Of a stretch of DNA of 64,000 nucleotides, positions 35,424-45,061 are shown piece after piece; position 1 is the stretch's first letter; every line of letters starts with the position of its first letter. Made by a program: the position numbers and the translations under genes. The notes below the pieces were generated by a model. It searched no databases. It saw nothing but the letters and a program-made list of their open reading frames with translations, and was not told the DNA's origin. The DNA comes from Alcaligenaceae bacterium (GTDB lineage Bacteria > Pseudomonadota > Gammaproteobacteria > Burkholderiales > Burkholderiaceae_B). Location: positions 352,841 to 416,840 of the forward strand of contig JACCES010000003.1 of assembly GCA_013416455.1 (NCBI GenBank), given 5' to 3'.

Positions 35424-36293
35424 ATGAGCCCTGTCTCCGCAACCCCCACGCCCCGTTTCGAAGGAACGGATCGCTATGTCGCCACCGCCGATCTCAAGAT
35501 GGCGGTCAATGCCGCCCTGGCCCTGCGGCGGCCCCTGCTCATCAAGGGCGAACCCGGAACGGGCAAGACCATGCTGGCCGAGGAAGTCGCCGATGCGCTC
35601 GGCCGCCCCCTGCTCCAGTGGCACATCAAATCCACCACCAAGGCCCACCAGGGGCTCTACGAATACGACGCCGTATCCCGCCTGCGCGACTCGCAGCTCG
35701 GCGACGAAAAAGTGCGCGACATCCGCAATTACATCCTTCGCGGCATACTATGGGAAGCCTTCGAATCCGAAACGCCGGTCGTGGTGCTGATCGATGAAAT
35801 CGACAAGGCGGACATCGAGTTCCCCAACGACCTGCTGCGCGAACTGGACCGCATGGAATTCCACGTCTACGAGACGCGCCAGACCATCAAGGCCCGCCAC
35901 CGGCCGCTCATCATCATCACCTCCAACAACGAAAAAGACCTGCCCGACGCCTTCCTGCGGCGCTGCTTCTTCCACTACATCGCCTTCCCCGATCGCGACA
36001 CCATGCAGGCCATCGTCGACGTCCACTTCCCGGGCATACGCGAAGACGTGCTGCGCGCGGCGCTGGACACCTTCTTCGCCCTGCGCGACGTACCGGGGCT
36101 GAAGAAAAAACCTTCCACATCCGAATTCCTCGACTGGCTGCAGCTGCTGGTGAGCGAATCGGTTCCCGCCGATCAGATCGGCGGCAAGGAAGGCGACCTG
36201 CCGCGCCTGGCCGGCGCCCTGCTGAAGAACGAACAGGATCTCACCCTGCTCGAACGGCTGGGCGCGATGGCACGCGCCTCGCGGCGCAATTGA
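35424..36293 (+). CDS. MoxR-family AAA+ ATPase
   Basis: 289 residues. Walker A is GEPGTGKTML (about 42-51), Walker B is VVVLIDEIDKAD (about 122-133), and sensor 1 lies in LIIITSNNEKDLPDAFLRRC. The insert and lid arrangement fits the MoxR branch rather than dynein-like or clamp-loader AAA+. MoxR proteins act as chaperones that insert cofactors or mature complexes together with a von Willebrand A protein, and a VWA gene follows here. The pair resembles the CoxD/CoxE type. AAGGAC lies 6 bases before the ATG. The target complex is not evident; the small cytochromes next door are only a positional hint. Confidence 0.93.
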   Translation: MSPVSATPTPRFEGTDRYVATADLKMAVNAALALRRPLLIKGEPGTGKTMLAEEVADALGRPLLQWHIKSTTKAHQGLYEYDAVSRLRDSQLGDEKVRDIRNYILRGILWEAFESETPVVVLIDEIDKADIEFPNDLLRELDRMEFHVYETRQTIKARHRPLIIITSNNEKDLPDAFLRRCFFHYIAFPDRDTMQAIVDVHFPGIREDVLRAALDTFFALRDVPGLKKKPSTSEFLDWLQLLVSESVPADQIGGKEGDLPRLAGALLKNEQDLTLLERLGAMARASRRN

Positions 36294-36419
36294 CGCCGGG
36301 CAGCATCATGCACAGCGCCCTGTGGGAAATCCACCACACCCGCCGGCCCGGGCCCTGCGCCACGCGCGGCCGCCGCGCCGCAACCGGGAGCCACGCCGAA
36401 CCTCTGCCGAGTCGCCATC

Positions 36420-37592
36420 ATGCTGCTTGATTTCTTCTACCACCTCCGAAAGAGCGGCCTGCCGGTATCCGTGCAGGAATACCTGACGCTGCTGGAAACC
36501 CTGCGCACCGACGTCATGCAACCCTCGGTCGACGATTTCTACCACGTAGCCCGCATGACCCTGGTAAAGGACGAAAGCCTGTTCGACCGGTACGACCGCG
36601 CCTTCGCCGCCTTCTACGGCAGAATCGCGGCGATGTATCCGCAAGACAAGGAAATCCCGCTGGAATGGCTGGTCAAGGAATTCCAGAAGAAGCTCACACC
36701 CGAAGAAAAGGCCGCCCTCGAAAAGCACGGCTGGGACAAGCTCATGGAAATGTTCCGTGAACGCCTCGAAGAGCAGAAAGGCCGGCATGCCGGCGGCAGC
36801 AAATGGATAGGCACCGGCGGCAGCTCGCCTTTCGGGCACGGCGGCTATCACCCCGAGGGCATACGCGTCGGCGGCCCTTCTGCGGGCAACCGCACGGCGG
36901 TCAAGGTGTGGGAAAAGCGCGAATACCGCGACTACGACGACCAGCAGGAACTGGGCACGCGGAATTTCAAGGTCGCCCTGCGCCGCCTGCGCCGTTTCGC
37001 GCGCGAAGGCGCGGAATCCGAACTCGACCTGGACGACACTATCGCCAGCACCGCGCGCAATGCCGGCCTGCTCGACATCCGCATGGTCCCCGAGCGCCAC
37101 AACGCGGTCAAGGTGATCATGCTGCTGGACGTCGGCGGCAGCATGGACGACCACATCGCCCGCGTCGAGGAACTGTTTTCCGCGGCGCGCAGCGAATTCC
37201 GCAACCTGGAGGTCTACTACTTCCACAACTGCCCCTACGAAAATCTCTGGCGCAGCAATGCGCGGCGGCATGCCGAGCGTTTCGAAACCTGGGATGTCCT
37301 GCGGCGCTACAACGAGGACTGGCGGCTGATCCTGGTGGGCGATGCCACCATGAGCCCCTACGAGATCCTGCAGCCGGGCGGTTCGGTGGAGCATTACAAC
37401 AAGGAAACGGGCGCCGCATGGATGCAGCGCCTGCTGCAGGCATGGCCCAAGGCGGTGTGGCTCAACCCCGAACCGCAAGGCTATTGGCAATACCGCCAGT
37501 CCATCGCCATACTGCGCGATATCATGCACGACCGGATGTTCCCCATCACCGTCGACGGGCTGGAACGCGCCATGCGGACGCTGTCCAAGTAA
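36420..37592 (+). CDS. VWA domain protein, CoxE-like partner of MoxR
   Basis: 390 residues. An N-terminal helical part (MLLDFFYHLRKSGLPVSVQE) is followed by a VWA domain from about 200. The metal-ion-dependent adhesion motif is present as LLDVGGSMDDHI (about 236-247), with Gly at the position where most members have Ser. YYFHNCPYENLW and a later DWRLILVGDATMS strand are also typical of the CoxE-like family. It would bind a client protein through Mg2+ and deliver it to the MoxR ATPase. The gap to moxR is 126 bases, within one transcription unit by orientation. The ribosome-binding site is weak. The M16 peptidase follows 55 bases later. Confidence 0.9.
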   Translation: MLLDFFYHLRKSGLPVSVQEYLTLLETLRTDVMQPSVDDFYHVARMTLVKDESLFDRYDRAFAAFYGRIAAMYPQDKEIPLEWLVKEFQKKLTPEEKAALEKHGWDKLMEMFRERLEEQKGRHAGGSKWIGTGGSSPFGHGGYHPEGIRVGGPSAGNRTAVKVWEKREYRDYDDQQELGTRNFKVALRRLRRFAREGAESELDLDDTIASTARNAGLLDIRMVPERHNAVKVIMLLDVGGSMDDHIARVEELFSAARSEFRNLEVYYFHNCPYENLWRSNARRHAERFETWDVLRRYNEDWRLILVGDATMSPYEILQPGGSVEHYNKETGAAWMQRLLQAWPKAVWLNPEPQGYWQYRQSIAILRDIMHDRMFPITVDGLERAMRTLSK

Positions 37593-37647
37593 ATGTCGGG
37601 TCCGCCCACAGGCATGGGCCGGCGGATCGCCAAACCAGAAGGAAGAC

Positions 37648-40533
37648 ATGACAAAGCATACAGAGACCGTTTCCCCGCCGCCGCAGGGCCTCTTCCGGCG
37701 GCTGCTCCCCTGCCTGGCCATTGCGGCCGCCGTATTGCTCGGGCCCGTACAGGCGCGCACCACGGCCGATGCCGCATCGCCGGCGGCGCAGGCCCAGGGG
37801 CCCGGCGCCACGGCCGAAGCCCTTCCCTCCGCTGTGCTTCCGGCGGGAATCGAACGCGGTCCCAGCATAGAAGGCGTGACCGAGTACCGGCTGGAAAACG
37901 GCCTGCGGGTGATTCTGGCGCCCGATGCATCAAAGGCCAACACCACCGTGAACATGACTTACCTGGTCGGTTCCCGCCACGAGAACTACGGCCAGACGGG
38001 CATGGCCCATCTGCTCGAACACATGCTGTTCCGCGGCACGCCCAGCCTGCGCAACGCCCTGGCGGAGTTCTCGCGCCGCGGCCTGGCCGCCAACGGCACC
38101 ACCAACGCCGACCGCACCAATTACTACGCCACGTTCGCCACCGACCCCGAGACCCTGGCATGGTATCTGCGCTGGCAGGCCGACGTCATGGTGAACGCCC
38201 TCATCGATGGCGATGACCTGAGGGCCGAAATGCCCGTGGTCCGCAATGAAATGGAACGAGGCGAGAACAGTCCCTTCCAGATGCTGCTGCAGCAGATGCA
38301 GTCCACCGCCTTCCGCTGGCACAACTACGGCAAGAGCGTCATCGGCGCCCGCTCCGACGTCGAAAACGTCGATATCGGGCAATTGCGCGCCTTCTACCGG
38401 GAGTGGTATCAGCCCGACAACGCCCTGCTCATCGTTTCCGGGCAATTCGACGTCGCCGAAACGCTGGGCGTGATCGCGGACGCCTTTGCTCCCATTCCCC
38501 GCCCCGAACGCAAACTGCCGTCCGAATACACGGTGGAACCGACACAGGATGGCGAACGCGCGGTGACACTGCGGCGCCAGGGCGGCACCCCGCTGATCGC
38601 CGCGCTCTACCGTGCGCCGGCGACCGCCGATCCCGACTTCACCTCTCTGGAGCTGGGCGTGGACATCCTCTCCGACACCCCGTCGGGCCGCCTCTACCAG
38701 CAGTTGGTGCGCAAAAATCTCGCCGCGGAAGTATTCGGCTTCAGCGCCGCTCAGCGCCACCCCGCATACGTCTTCTTCGGCGGCGCGCTGGAACCCGGCA
38801 TGGACCAGAACGAAGCCCTGGCGACACTGACGGAAACCCTCGAAAGCGTCGCCGACCAGCCCATACAGGAAGCCGATCTGGAACGCGCCCGGAACAAATG
38901 GCTGACCGGCTGGCAACGCAGCTACGCCAACCCCGCCAGCCTGGCCTCGGCCTTGTCCGAGTCGGCGTCGGAAGGCGACTGGCGGCTGTACTTCCTGCGC
39001 CGCGACCGCGTCGAGGAAGCCCGCCTGGAGGACGTGCAGCGCGTCACGTCCAGCTGGCTCACGGCCAGCAACCGCACGTCCGGCCGCTACATCCCGACGC
39101 CGTCCCCCACCCGGGCGCCGGCGGCCATCGATCCCGACATCGCCGCCATGCTGGCCGACTACACCGGCCGCGAAGAGAACGCCGCCGTCGCCGCCTTCGA
39201 TGCCTCGCCGGCCAACATCGACGCCGCCACCCGGCGCGAAACCGTCGAACTCCCGAACGGCGAGCTGCGCCTGGCGCTGCTGCCCAAGCCCACGCGGGGC
39301 GGGCGTGTAGAGGCCCGCATGGTGGTCAGCTTCGGCGACGCGGAAGGCATGAAGGGCCAGCGCAGCGTGTCCGAAGCGGTTGCGGAACTGCTGCATCACG
39401 GCACCAGCAAGATGAGCCGCCAGGAAATCCAGGACCGCTACAACGCCCTGCAGGCCTCGGTGAGCGTCAACGGCGGCGGCAACACCGTGGCCATCTCGAT
39501 GTCCACCGTCGGCGAACACCTGCCCGCGCTGGTCGACACCGTGCTGCACGTGCTGCGCGAAGCGGACTTCCCCGAGGAATCGCTCGTGGAATACCGCAAG
39601 CAGATGAACACGGCCATCGCCGATGCCGAGTCGCAGCCCGGCCCGCTGGCATCGCGGGCCCTGGCACGCCACGACAACCCGTGGCCCGCCGACGACCTGC
39701 GCTACACCCCCACTTTCGAAGAGTGGCGCGCCGACATCAATGCCCTCGACCGGGCGGCCCTGCTCGCCTTCCATGAACGGTATTACGGCGCCGGCAAGGT
39801 CGATTTCACCGCTGTGGGCGAGTTCGATACGGAAGCCGTGCGCAAATCCCTCCAGCAGGCTCTGGAAGGCTGGAAACAGGCGCCGGCCTACACCCGCGTT
39901 CCCGATCCCTACCGCCCCGTGCCGCCCGAGAAATTCCAGATCGACACGCCGGACAAGGCCAATGCGGTGCTGCTGTCGGCCCTGCCGCTCAATATGCGGG
40001 ACGAAGACCCGCGCTACCCCGCGCTGCTGCTGGCCAACTACCTGCTGGGCGGTTCGGAAACCTCGCGCCTGTGGACCAGGGTGCGGGTAGAGGAAGGCCT
40101 GTCCTACTCGGTGTACAGCAGCGTCCGCGCCTCGTCCTATGAGCCGAGCGGAAGCTGGTCGCTCTATGCCATCCACGCCCCGGAAAACAGCCAGAAGCTG
40201 GAGCGCGTCATTGCCGAGGAACTGAAGCGCGTGCTCGAACACGGCTTCAGCGCCGAGGAAGTGAGCGAAGGCATCCGCTCGCTGCTCAACTTCCGCAAGC
40301 TGGGGCGCACCAATGACGGCACACTGGCGTCCGTCTGGATGCGCTATACCGACCTGGGGCGCAGCTTTGCCTGGGCCGAGAAACAGGATGAAGCGATCGC
40401 CGCGCTGACGCCCGAACAGGTCAACGGCGTGCTGCGCGAATTGCTCAAGCCCGGCCTGTTCAGCACCGCCATCGCCGCCGACCACGCCAAGCAGAAGGAA
40501 GCGCGCCGGAAGGGAAAGGAAGCCGGCGAGTAA
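37648..40533 (+). CDS. M16 family metallopeptidase, two-lobed
   Basis: 961 residues. A Sec signal covers about 1-35. The inverted zinc motif HLLEH is at about 121-125 (in GMAHLLEHMLFRGT), and the third ligand Glu lies in VVRNEMERGEN about 75 residues later. A second M16 half (about 500-940) lacks HxxEH, as is normal for two-lobed pitrilysin-like peptidases where only the first lobe binds zinc. It probably degrades peptides in the periplasm. AAGGAAG lies a few bases before the ATG. It follows the VWA gene on the same strand, so it may share its transcript. Confidence 0.93.
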   Translation: MTKHTETVSPPPQGLFRRLLPCLAIAAAVLLGPVQARTTADAASPAAQAQGPGATAEALPSAVLPAGIERGPSIEGVTEYRLENGLRVILAPDASKANTTVNMTYLVGSRHENYGQTGMAHLLEHMLFRGTPSLRNALAEFSRRGLAANGTTNADRTNYYATFATDPETLAWYLRWQADVMVNALIDGDDLRAEMPVVRNEMERGENSPFQMLLQQMQSTAFRWHNYGKSVIGARSDVENVDIGQLRAFYREWYQPDNALLIVSGQFDVAETLGVIADAFAPIPRPERKLPSEYTVEPTQDGERAVTLRRQGGTPLIAALYRAPATADPDFTSLELGVDILSDTPSGRLYQQLVRKNLAAEVFGFSAAQRHPAYVFFGGALEPGMDQNEALATLTETLESVADQPIQEADLERARNKWLTGWQRSYANPASLASALSESASEGDWRLYFLRRDRVEEARLEDVQRVTSSWLTASNRTSGRYIPTPSPTRAPAAIDPDIAAMLADYTGREENAAVAAFDASPANIDAATRRETVELPNGELRLALLPKPTRGGRVEARMVVSFGDAEGMKGQRSVSEAVAELLHHGTSKMSRQEIQDRYNALQASVSVNGGGNTVAISMSTVGEHLPALVDTVLHVLREADFPEESLVEYRKQMNTAIADAESQPGPLASRALARHDNPWPADDLRYTPTFEEWRADINALDRAALLAFHERYYGAGKVDFTAVGEFDTEAVRKSLQQALEGWKQAPAYTRVPDPYRPVPPEKFQIDTPDKANAVLLSALPLNMRDEDPRYPALLLANYLLGGSETSRLWTRVRVEEGLSYSVYSSVRASSYEPSGSWSLYAIHAPENSQKLERVIAEELKRVLEHGFSAEEVSEGIRSLLNFRKLGRTNDGTLASVWMRYTDLGRSFAWAEKQDEAIAALTPEQVNGVLRELLKPGLFSTAIAADHAKQKEARRKGKEAGE

Positions 40534-40592
40534 AGGAACCGATGTCACTTCGCCGCGGAAGAACATCGTCTTGAGGACGCTTGGAACAGAGC

Positions 40593-40615
40593 CCCGCGCC
40601 GCATGCCGGCGCGGG
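40593..40615. terminator. GC hairpin between convergent M16 and amidohydrolase genes
   Basis: CCCGCGCCG (40593-40601) pairs with CGGCGCGGG (40607-40615), a perfect 9-bp stem with a 5-base loop. It lies between convergent genes and could end transcription from both sides, though it has no T-run. Confidence 0.45.
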
Positions 40616-40732
40616 TCGGGGCATCAGTCGGCCACGTTACCGCTCCCCGCGATGGCAAGGGCCATCACCGGTGCCTCGTTCCGATCCGCATCCCCGCCCG
40701 CGCCTTCTTGACGGTTTCCCTGATCTGCCTCG

Positions 40733-41458
40733 TCATCCTTTCCGGATCGCGCCGGCTTGAGGCAGGTTCCGGAAGTATTCCAAGGCCCCGGCCAAGTCGA
40801 TGACCTCGCCATACTTCTGGTGCATATCGAAAAGGTTCATCGCGTGCGCCGCCTCAGTGCGATCGAAGCAGCATTCTTCCACGATTCCCACGCTATAGCG
40901 GTTCGACTGCGCGTCGACCACGGAAGCGCGCACGCACCCACTGGTCGACTCTCCGCATACGATCACGGTATCCGCCTTGACCATTTGCAGGTATTGCAGC
41001 AGGACCGTTCCGGAAAAGGCGCTCGGCGCCGCTTTGCCGACGACGAGCTCCCCCTCGATGGGCGCGACCTCCCGCACGATCTCATTGCCGAGCGCGGCGA
41101 CTTCCGCGGGCAGGCCGCCACTATGATTGCCGCCACGCTTACCGCGTTCCGCCACACGCGACGGGTCGGACGGAAACCCGGGATAGCCCCGCACATGGAC
41201 GACGGGCACGCCGCATTGCCGGGCCCCGGCAATCAGCAGCCGCATCTGATCAATCGCTTTCCAGCCGTCTTCCCCGCAGCTCATGGGCCATTGCTGAATG
41301 GACTCCAGCAATGGCTTGCGCTCGTGCCCGACCGAGGCATAGTAGACGTCGATCACCAGCAGCACGGGCCGGCCGCCCAGCTTGTCGGGCTGTTTTTTCC
41401 CCCAGACGGCAAGATGCGCCTTGTCGCGATCCGTCAGATACTTGTCCCAAATCGGCAT
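40733..41458 (-). CDS. Isochorismatase-superfamily amidohydrolase (N-carbamoylsarcosine amidase-like)
   Basis: 241 residues from the ATG at 41458, preceded by GGGGAGGA 3 bases earlier. The catalytic triad of the superfamily is visible: Asp in PVLLVIDVYYA (about 36), Lys in GELVVGKAAPSAFSG (about 147), and Cys in GESTSGCVRASVVDA (about 178). The STSGCVRA form of the Cys motif is the one seen in N-carbamoylsarcosine and related amidohydrolases, rather than isochorismatases. These hydrolyse a carbamoyl or amide group to ammonia (and CO2). It is last in an operon with an amidase, and together they could process a diamide or imide in two steps; this is inference. Confidence 0.88.
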   Translation of the reverse strand: MPIWDKYLTDRDKAHLAVWGKKQPDKLGGRPVLLVIDVYYASVGHERKPLLESIQQWPMSCGEDGWKAIDQMRLLIAGARQCGVPVVHVRGYPGFPSDPSRVAERGKRGGNHSGGLPAEVAALGNEIVREVAPIEGELVVGKAAPSAFSGTVLLQYLQMVKADTVIVCGESTSGCVRASVVDAQSNRYSVGIVEECCFDRTEAAHAMNLFDMHQKYGEVIDLAGALEYFRNLPQAGAIRKG

Positions 41459-41485
41459 GCTTCCTCCCCCCATGCAATCAGTGAT

Positions 41486-42469
41486 TCATTGCTGCACCGT
41501 GATTTTGGCCTGTTCAACGATCTCCGTCATTTTCTCGGTGTTCTTGTTCAGATAGTCGATGAACACCTGCGGTGTGCCTCCCACGAGCACATTGCCCAGG
41601 GATTCGAGCCGCTCGCGCACCTCAGGCTTCTGCATGGCCCGATTCATTTCTTCGTTCAACCGCTCCACTATCGGTTTCGGCGTGCCTTTGGGAGCCAGCA
41701 GCCCCACCCACGGCGCGGCATCGTCGAAACCCTGATGGCCGCGCGACGCCATGGTCGGCGCATCGGGAAACTGGCTGAGGCCGCTGGACGGGCCGACCGC
41801 AAGTATGCGGAGACGTTTGGCCGCCACCTGCTCGGCGATGCCCACGCTGGGATAGAACATGAATGAAACACGGCCCGCGGTGACTTCGGTCAGCGCCGGG
41901 GCGTTGCCGCGGAAAGGCACATGCAGCATCTCGACGCCCGCCGAAAGCGCAAGCAGCTCCGCGGCGAGATGAGCCGACCCCCCGTTCCCCGCCGACCCGA
42001 AGGAAATGCCACCCGGTTTCTTGCGCGCATCTTCGATGACATCCTCCACGGTCTGGTAGGGCGAGTCGTAGGCCGTCACCATCACCAAAGGCTGGGTGGC
42101 GACCAACGAAATGGGCTCGAAATCCGCAATGGGATCGTAGCCGGCCTGCGCCGGCATGAGGATGGGATTCACGTTATGGCCCAGGGAAGCGAAGAGCAGC
42201 GTGTATCCGTCGGGCGGCGATTGAAGAACCTCTTTTGTTCCGATCAGCGAAGCTCCCCCGGTCTTGTTGCTGACGACGACCGAAACACCCAGCTGTTCCG
42301 TCAGCTCTTTGGCCAGCACACGGCCGGTCACGTCGGTCGGGCCGCCAGCGGCGTACCCGATGATCATCTGCACGGGTTTGGAAGGATAAGACTCGGCGGT
42401 CTGGGCGTGCACGACGCCCGAACCGAACATCAGCGACAGAAAGCATACAGCCAGTGATTTCACCTTCAT
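41486..42469 (-). CDS. Bug/TctC-family periplasmic substrate-binding protein
   Basis: 327 residues from the ATG at 42469; AGGA lies 8 bases upstream, while the earlier in-frame ATG at 42478 sits on top of that site. The signal peptide ends near GVVHAQ. The ligand loop is PVQMIIGYAAGGPTDVTGRV, followed by VVSNKTGGASLIGTKEVLQS. The receptor is one of two in this short operon, the other being at 44044, and they differ throughout. The protein directly precedes the carbamoylsarcosine-amidase-like gene by 27 bases. A carboxylate with an amide group is a plausible ligand given the enzymes, but no residue shows it. Confidence 0.9.
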   Translation of the reverse strand: MKVKSLAVCFLSLMFGSGVVHAQTAESYPSKPVQMIIGYAAGGPTDVTGRVLAKELTEQLGVSVVVSNKTGGASLIGTKEVLQSPPDGYTLLFASLGHNVNPILMPAQAGYDPIADFEPISLVATQPLVMVTAYDSPYQTVEDVIEDARKKPGGISFGSAGNGGSAHLAAELLALSAGVEMLHVPFRGNAPALTEVTAGRVSFMFYPSVGIAEQVAAKRLRILAVGPSSGLSQFPDAPTMASRGHQGFDDAAPWVGLLAPKGTPKPIVERLNEEMNRAMQKPEVRERLESLGNVLVGGTPQVFIDYLNKNTEKMTEIVEQAKITVQQ

Positions 42470-42619
42470 GATAGCCATCCTATGAGTTTGCCATCGCGTC
42501 CGCGGATGACATGCCGTTGTGGAGAATTCCGGCCCGCCGTCAGTGCGCACCGGCATTCACTTTCGAAAAAACCTCATGCGGGCTGGGTCCGCCGCTCAAG
42601 ACTGCAGATCAGGGCCTGT

Positions 42620-44014
42620 TCAGTCCACGACGACAGGCCGCAGATGATGGGAAATCCAGGAAGCGAAAGAACAGATCCGCGCATCTTCATGGGACTGCCC
42701 CATCAGTTGAATACCCAATGGAAGGCCGCCGACCGCCAGCATCGGGATGGTGACCGCCGGCACACCCAAAGCCGAGGCCTGGACATTGAAGGACGAATCG
42801 CCCGTCGGCGTGGGATCGGAAGCATCGTCTTTCCGATCGCGCCGCCATACCGGCGCCGGGCCCAAGGAAGACAGTGTGATCACCGCATCCGCAAGCGGAG
42901 CAAGCCCGACGAATCGGCGCCGGGCGTCTTCGCGCTGCTGGAGGCGCAACCGGTATCGATCGTGCGTCACCGCATCCGCCTTCTTCATGCGATTCATCAG
43001 CCGCGCACTGAACTTCCCGGGATGCCCCCCATGCCGGATCCGTAAAGCAAGAAACAGCTCATATGAGTTGATGTCGTCGGTAATGACCTTCATGTCCTTC
43101 ACCGCCTGCTCGAACGACTCCACCAGTTCGCTGTCGGAACGTCTCAGCACCTCTATCCCCTGGCCGATACATTGTCGGAGGAAACCCTCAAAGGCCGCCT
43201 TCGAGCCGAGGTCGAGCCTCTGCCAAGCAGGGGTTTCCATGACGATGAGCCGGCCCGGCTTCCGCGGCGACGGCGGCGCCAGAGGACCGTAAAGCCCGGG
43301 GAAGCCGGGATCTCCTCCGACGCGGCTGGCAATCTCGGCGGCGACCTGCCACATGTCCTCGGGGCAGCCGGCATGCACCCCATGCACTTCCTGGCTCAAC
43401 CCCAGCCCGGGGCCGCGATTCAGCGCGCCCAACGTAGGCTTCAGGGCGTAATTGGCGCAATAGCTCGACGGCCTGATGATGGAACCGCCAACCTGGGTTC
43501 CCAATGCGGCGGGAACCATGCGTGCCCCTACCGCCGCCGCCGAGCCGCTGGAAGACCCGCCCGGGGTATGCAGGGCGTTGAACGGGTTGACCGTGGGGCC
43601 GGGCTCGTTCATGCCCAGCTCGGCGGTCACCGTTTTTCCCAGGATGATTGCGCCCGCCTGCCGCAGGGCCCAGACGGCCGGCGCATCGTGCTCCGGAACG
43701 TGTCCCGCATAGGCCACACAACCCATTTCGGTGGGCATGTCGCAAGTGTCGATGAGGTCTTTGATGCCTATGGGCATCCCGTCTATCGCGGACAGCGTGC
43801 GGCCCTCGCGATAACGTTGCAACGATGCCGCCGCGGCCTCCCGGGCCTGCGCAAGGTCGAGCGTCACCCAGGCTCTTATCCGGGGTTCGCATTCTTCGAT
43901 TCTGCGCAGGCATCGGTCGAGGTAAGCCGCAGGCGTATCCGCGCCTTCGAGAAACCGCCGTCTCGCGGCGAAAAAGCGCATCTCGCTTGAAGCGAACGGA
44001 TCATACTCAAACAT
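42620..44014 (-). CDS. Amidase signature family hydrolase
   Basis: 464 residues from the ATG at 44014. The amidase Ser-cisSer-Lys triad is recognisable: Lys in GMPIGIKDLIDT (about 83), cis-Ser in TPGGSSSGSAAAVGA (about 154), and the nucleophile Ser in LGTQVGGSIIRPSSYCANYA (about 178). Such enzymes hydrolyse carboxamides or related ureido bonds to acids and ammonia. It is second in the leftward operon after a Bug receptor, with 29 bases between. The C-terminus ends shortly after ISHHLRPVVVD. Its stop codon falls in TGAACAGGCCCT, a 12-base match to the end of the inverted-repeat element at 32272, so the last codons may have been altered. Confidence 0.88.
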   Translation of the reverse strand: MFEYDPFASSEMRFFAARRRFLEGADTPAAYLDRCLRRIEECEPRIRAWVTLDLAQAREAAAASLQRYREGRTLSAIDGMPIGIKDLIDTCDMPTEMGCVAYAGHVPEHDAPAVWALRQAGAIILGKTVTAELGMNEPGPTVNPFNALHTPGGSSSGSAAAVGARMVPAALGTQVGGSIIRPSSYCANYALKPTLGALNRGPGLGLSQEVHGVHAGCPEDMWQVAAEIASRVGGDPGFPGLYGPLAPPSPRKPGRLIVMETPAWQRLDLGSKAAFEGFLRQCIGQGIEVLRRSDSELVESFEQAVKDMKVITDDINSYELFLALRIRHGGHPGKFSARLMNRMKKADAVTHDRYRLRLQQREDARRRFVGLAPLADAVITLSSLGPAPVWRRDRKDDASDPTPTGDSSFNVQASALGVPAVTIPMLAVGGLPLGIQLMGQSHEDARICSFASWISHHLRPVVVD

Positions 44015-44043
44015 TGCCCCCCCGCACTCCGGCCCGCCGCGCA

Positions 44044-45021
44044 CTATCTGGCGATGAGATCCAGCTCTGCCAGCAATTTCTTCCATACCTCGAATTCGTC
44101 CTTCTGCAACTGGTTGAGCCCTTGAGCATCTTCTTCCATGACGGACATGCCGGCGTTGGAGATCCGCTCCTGAAGGCCGGAGTCCTTCTTGGCTTCGGCC
44201 ACCGCCGCATCGAGCCTGGACACAATATCGTCCGACGTTCCCGCGGGCGCCCACAGCGCGACCCACATCTCGTTGGCCAGCCCGGGCACCTCTTCATTCA
44301 GCGCGGGAACCGACGGCAAGGAGGGAAGTCTTGTTTCGCTGGTGACCGCCAGCAGCTTCAGCCTGCCGGACTCGACCTGGGGAGATATGGCCGGCAGGGC
44401 ACCGAACACGATCGGCACCCGATTGCTCACGACATCGGACAAGGCGGCGGCGATCCCTTTATATGGCACATGCTCGAGGTCGGCATTGAGCCGCTGACTG
44501 AGCATTTCCGGAATCAGATGATTCAATGTACCGACACCGGCGGACACGTATTGATATTTCCCGGGGTTGTTGCTGATTTCCGCCAGGAATTCCTTCAGAT
44601 TCCCGGCCGGAAAGGAAGGATGCACGGCAAGGATGTACGGCACCCTGGCCAGACCCGCCACCGGTTCGTAATCGTCGATGGGATCGAAATCCGCGTCTTT
44701 GAACATCAAAGGAACAATGAGCTGGTTGTTGTTCGCGGACACAAACAGACTGTAGCCATCGTTTCGCTCTTTCTGCATGGCCTGATTCCCGATCAGCCCC
44801 CCGGCGCCGGATTTATTGTCGATCACGATCGATTGCCCCAACAAGCCGGTCAGCCGTTCAGCAAAAATACGGGCCACGAGGTCGGTGCCGCCCCCCGCGG
44901 CCGTGGGTGTGGTGATTGTGAGCGCACGGCTCGGATAATCGCCCTGAGCGACCGGAGCGCCCAGCGGGATCGCCAGCAGCAGCACAAACAGCCATCTTTT
45001 GTAGCTTCGAAGGGGGTGCAT
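44044..45021 (-). CDS. Bug/TctC-family periplasmic substrate-binding protein
   Basis: 325 residues from the ATG at 45021 (GGAGA upstream; the longer open frame to 45051 adds ten residues before the signal). The signal is RWLFVLLLAIPLGAPVAQG, and the mature part starts YPSRALTITTPTAAGGGTDL. This is first in the four-gene leftward operon, directly behind a near-perfect palindrome (45042-45061). The following FVSANNNQLIVPLMF and NEMWVALWAPAGTSDDIVSR blocks fit the family. Five Bug proteins occur in this window, and this one differs most by its AAGGGTDL loop. Confidence 0.9.
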   Translation of the reverse strand: MHPLRSYKRWLFVLLLAIPLGAPVAQGDYPSRALTITTPTAAGGGTDLVARIFAERLTGLLGQSIVIDNKSGAGGLIGNQAMQKERNDGYSLFVSANNNQLIVPLMFKDADFDPIDDYEPVAGLARVPYILAVHPSFPAGNLKEFLAEISNNPGKYQYVSAGVGTLNHLIPEMLSQRLNADLEHVPYKGIAAALSDVVSNRVPIVFGALPAISPQVESGRLKLLAVTSETRLPSLPSVPALNEEVPGLANEMWVALWAPAGTSDDIVSRLDAAVAEAKKDSGLQERISNAGMSVMEEDAQGLNQLQKDEFEVWKKLLAELDLIAR

Positions 45022-45041
45022 GACAGTCTCCTCTCTTATAG

Positions 45042-45061
45042 GTAGTATCAATTAATACTAC
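45042..45061. promoter_or_regulatory. Operator-like palindrome before the Bug-amidase operon
   Basis: GTAGTAT at 45042-45048 and ATACTAC at 45055-45061 face each other over six bases; 18 of 20 positions are symmetrical. The core AGTAT-N6-ATACT is the same as at 45616-45631. It lies just upstream of the ribosome-binding site of the first Bug gene, where a repressor would block transcription. Confidence 0.6.

Noticed and set aside
37930..40566. Leftward open frame of 878 codons opposite the M16 peptidase
   Set aside because: No recognisable domain; the M16 protein has zinc motif and signal peptide.
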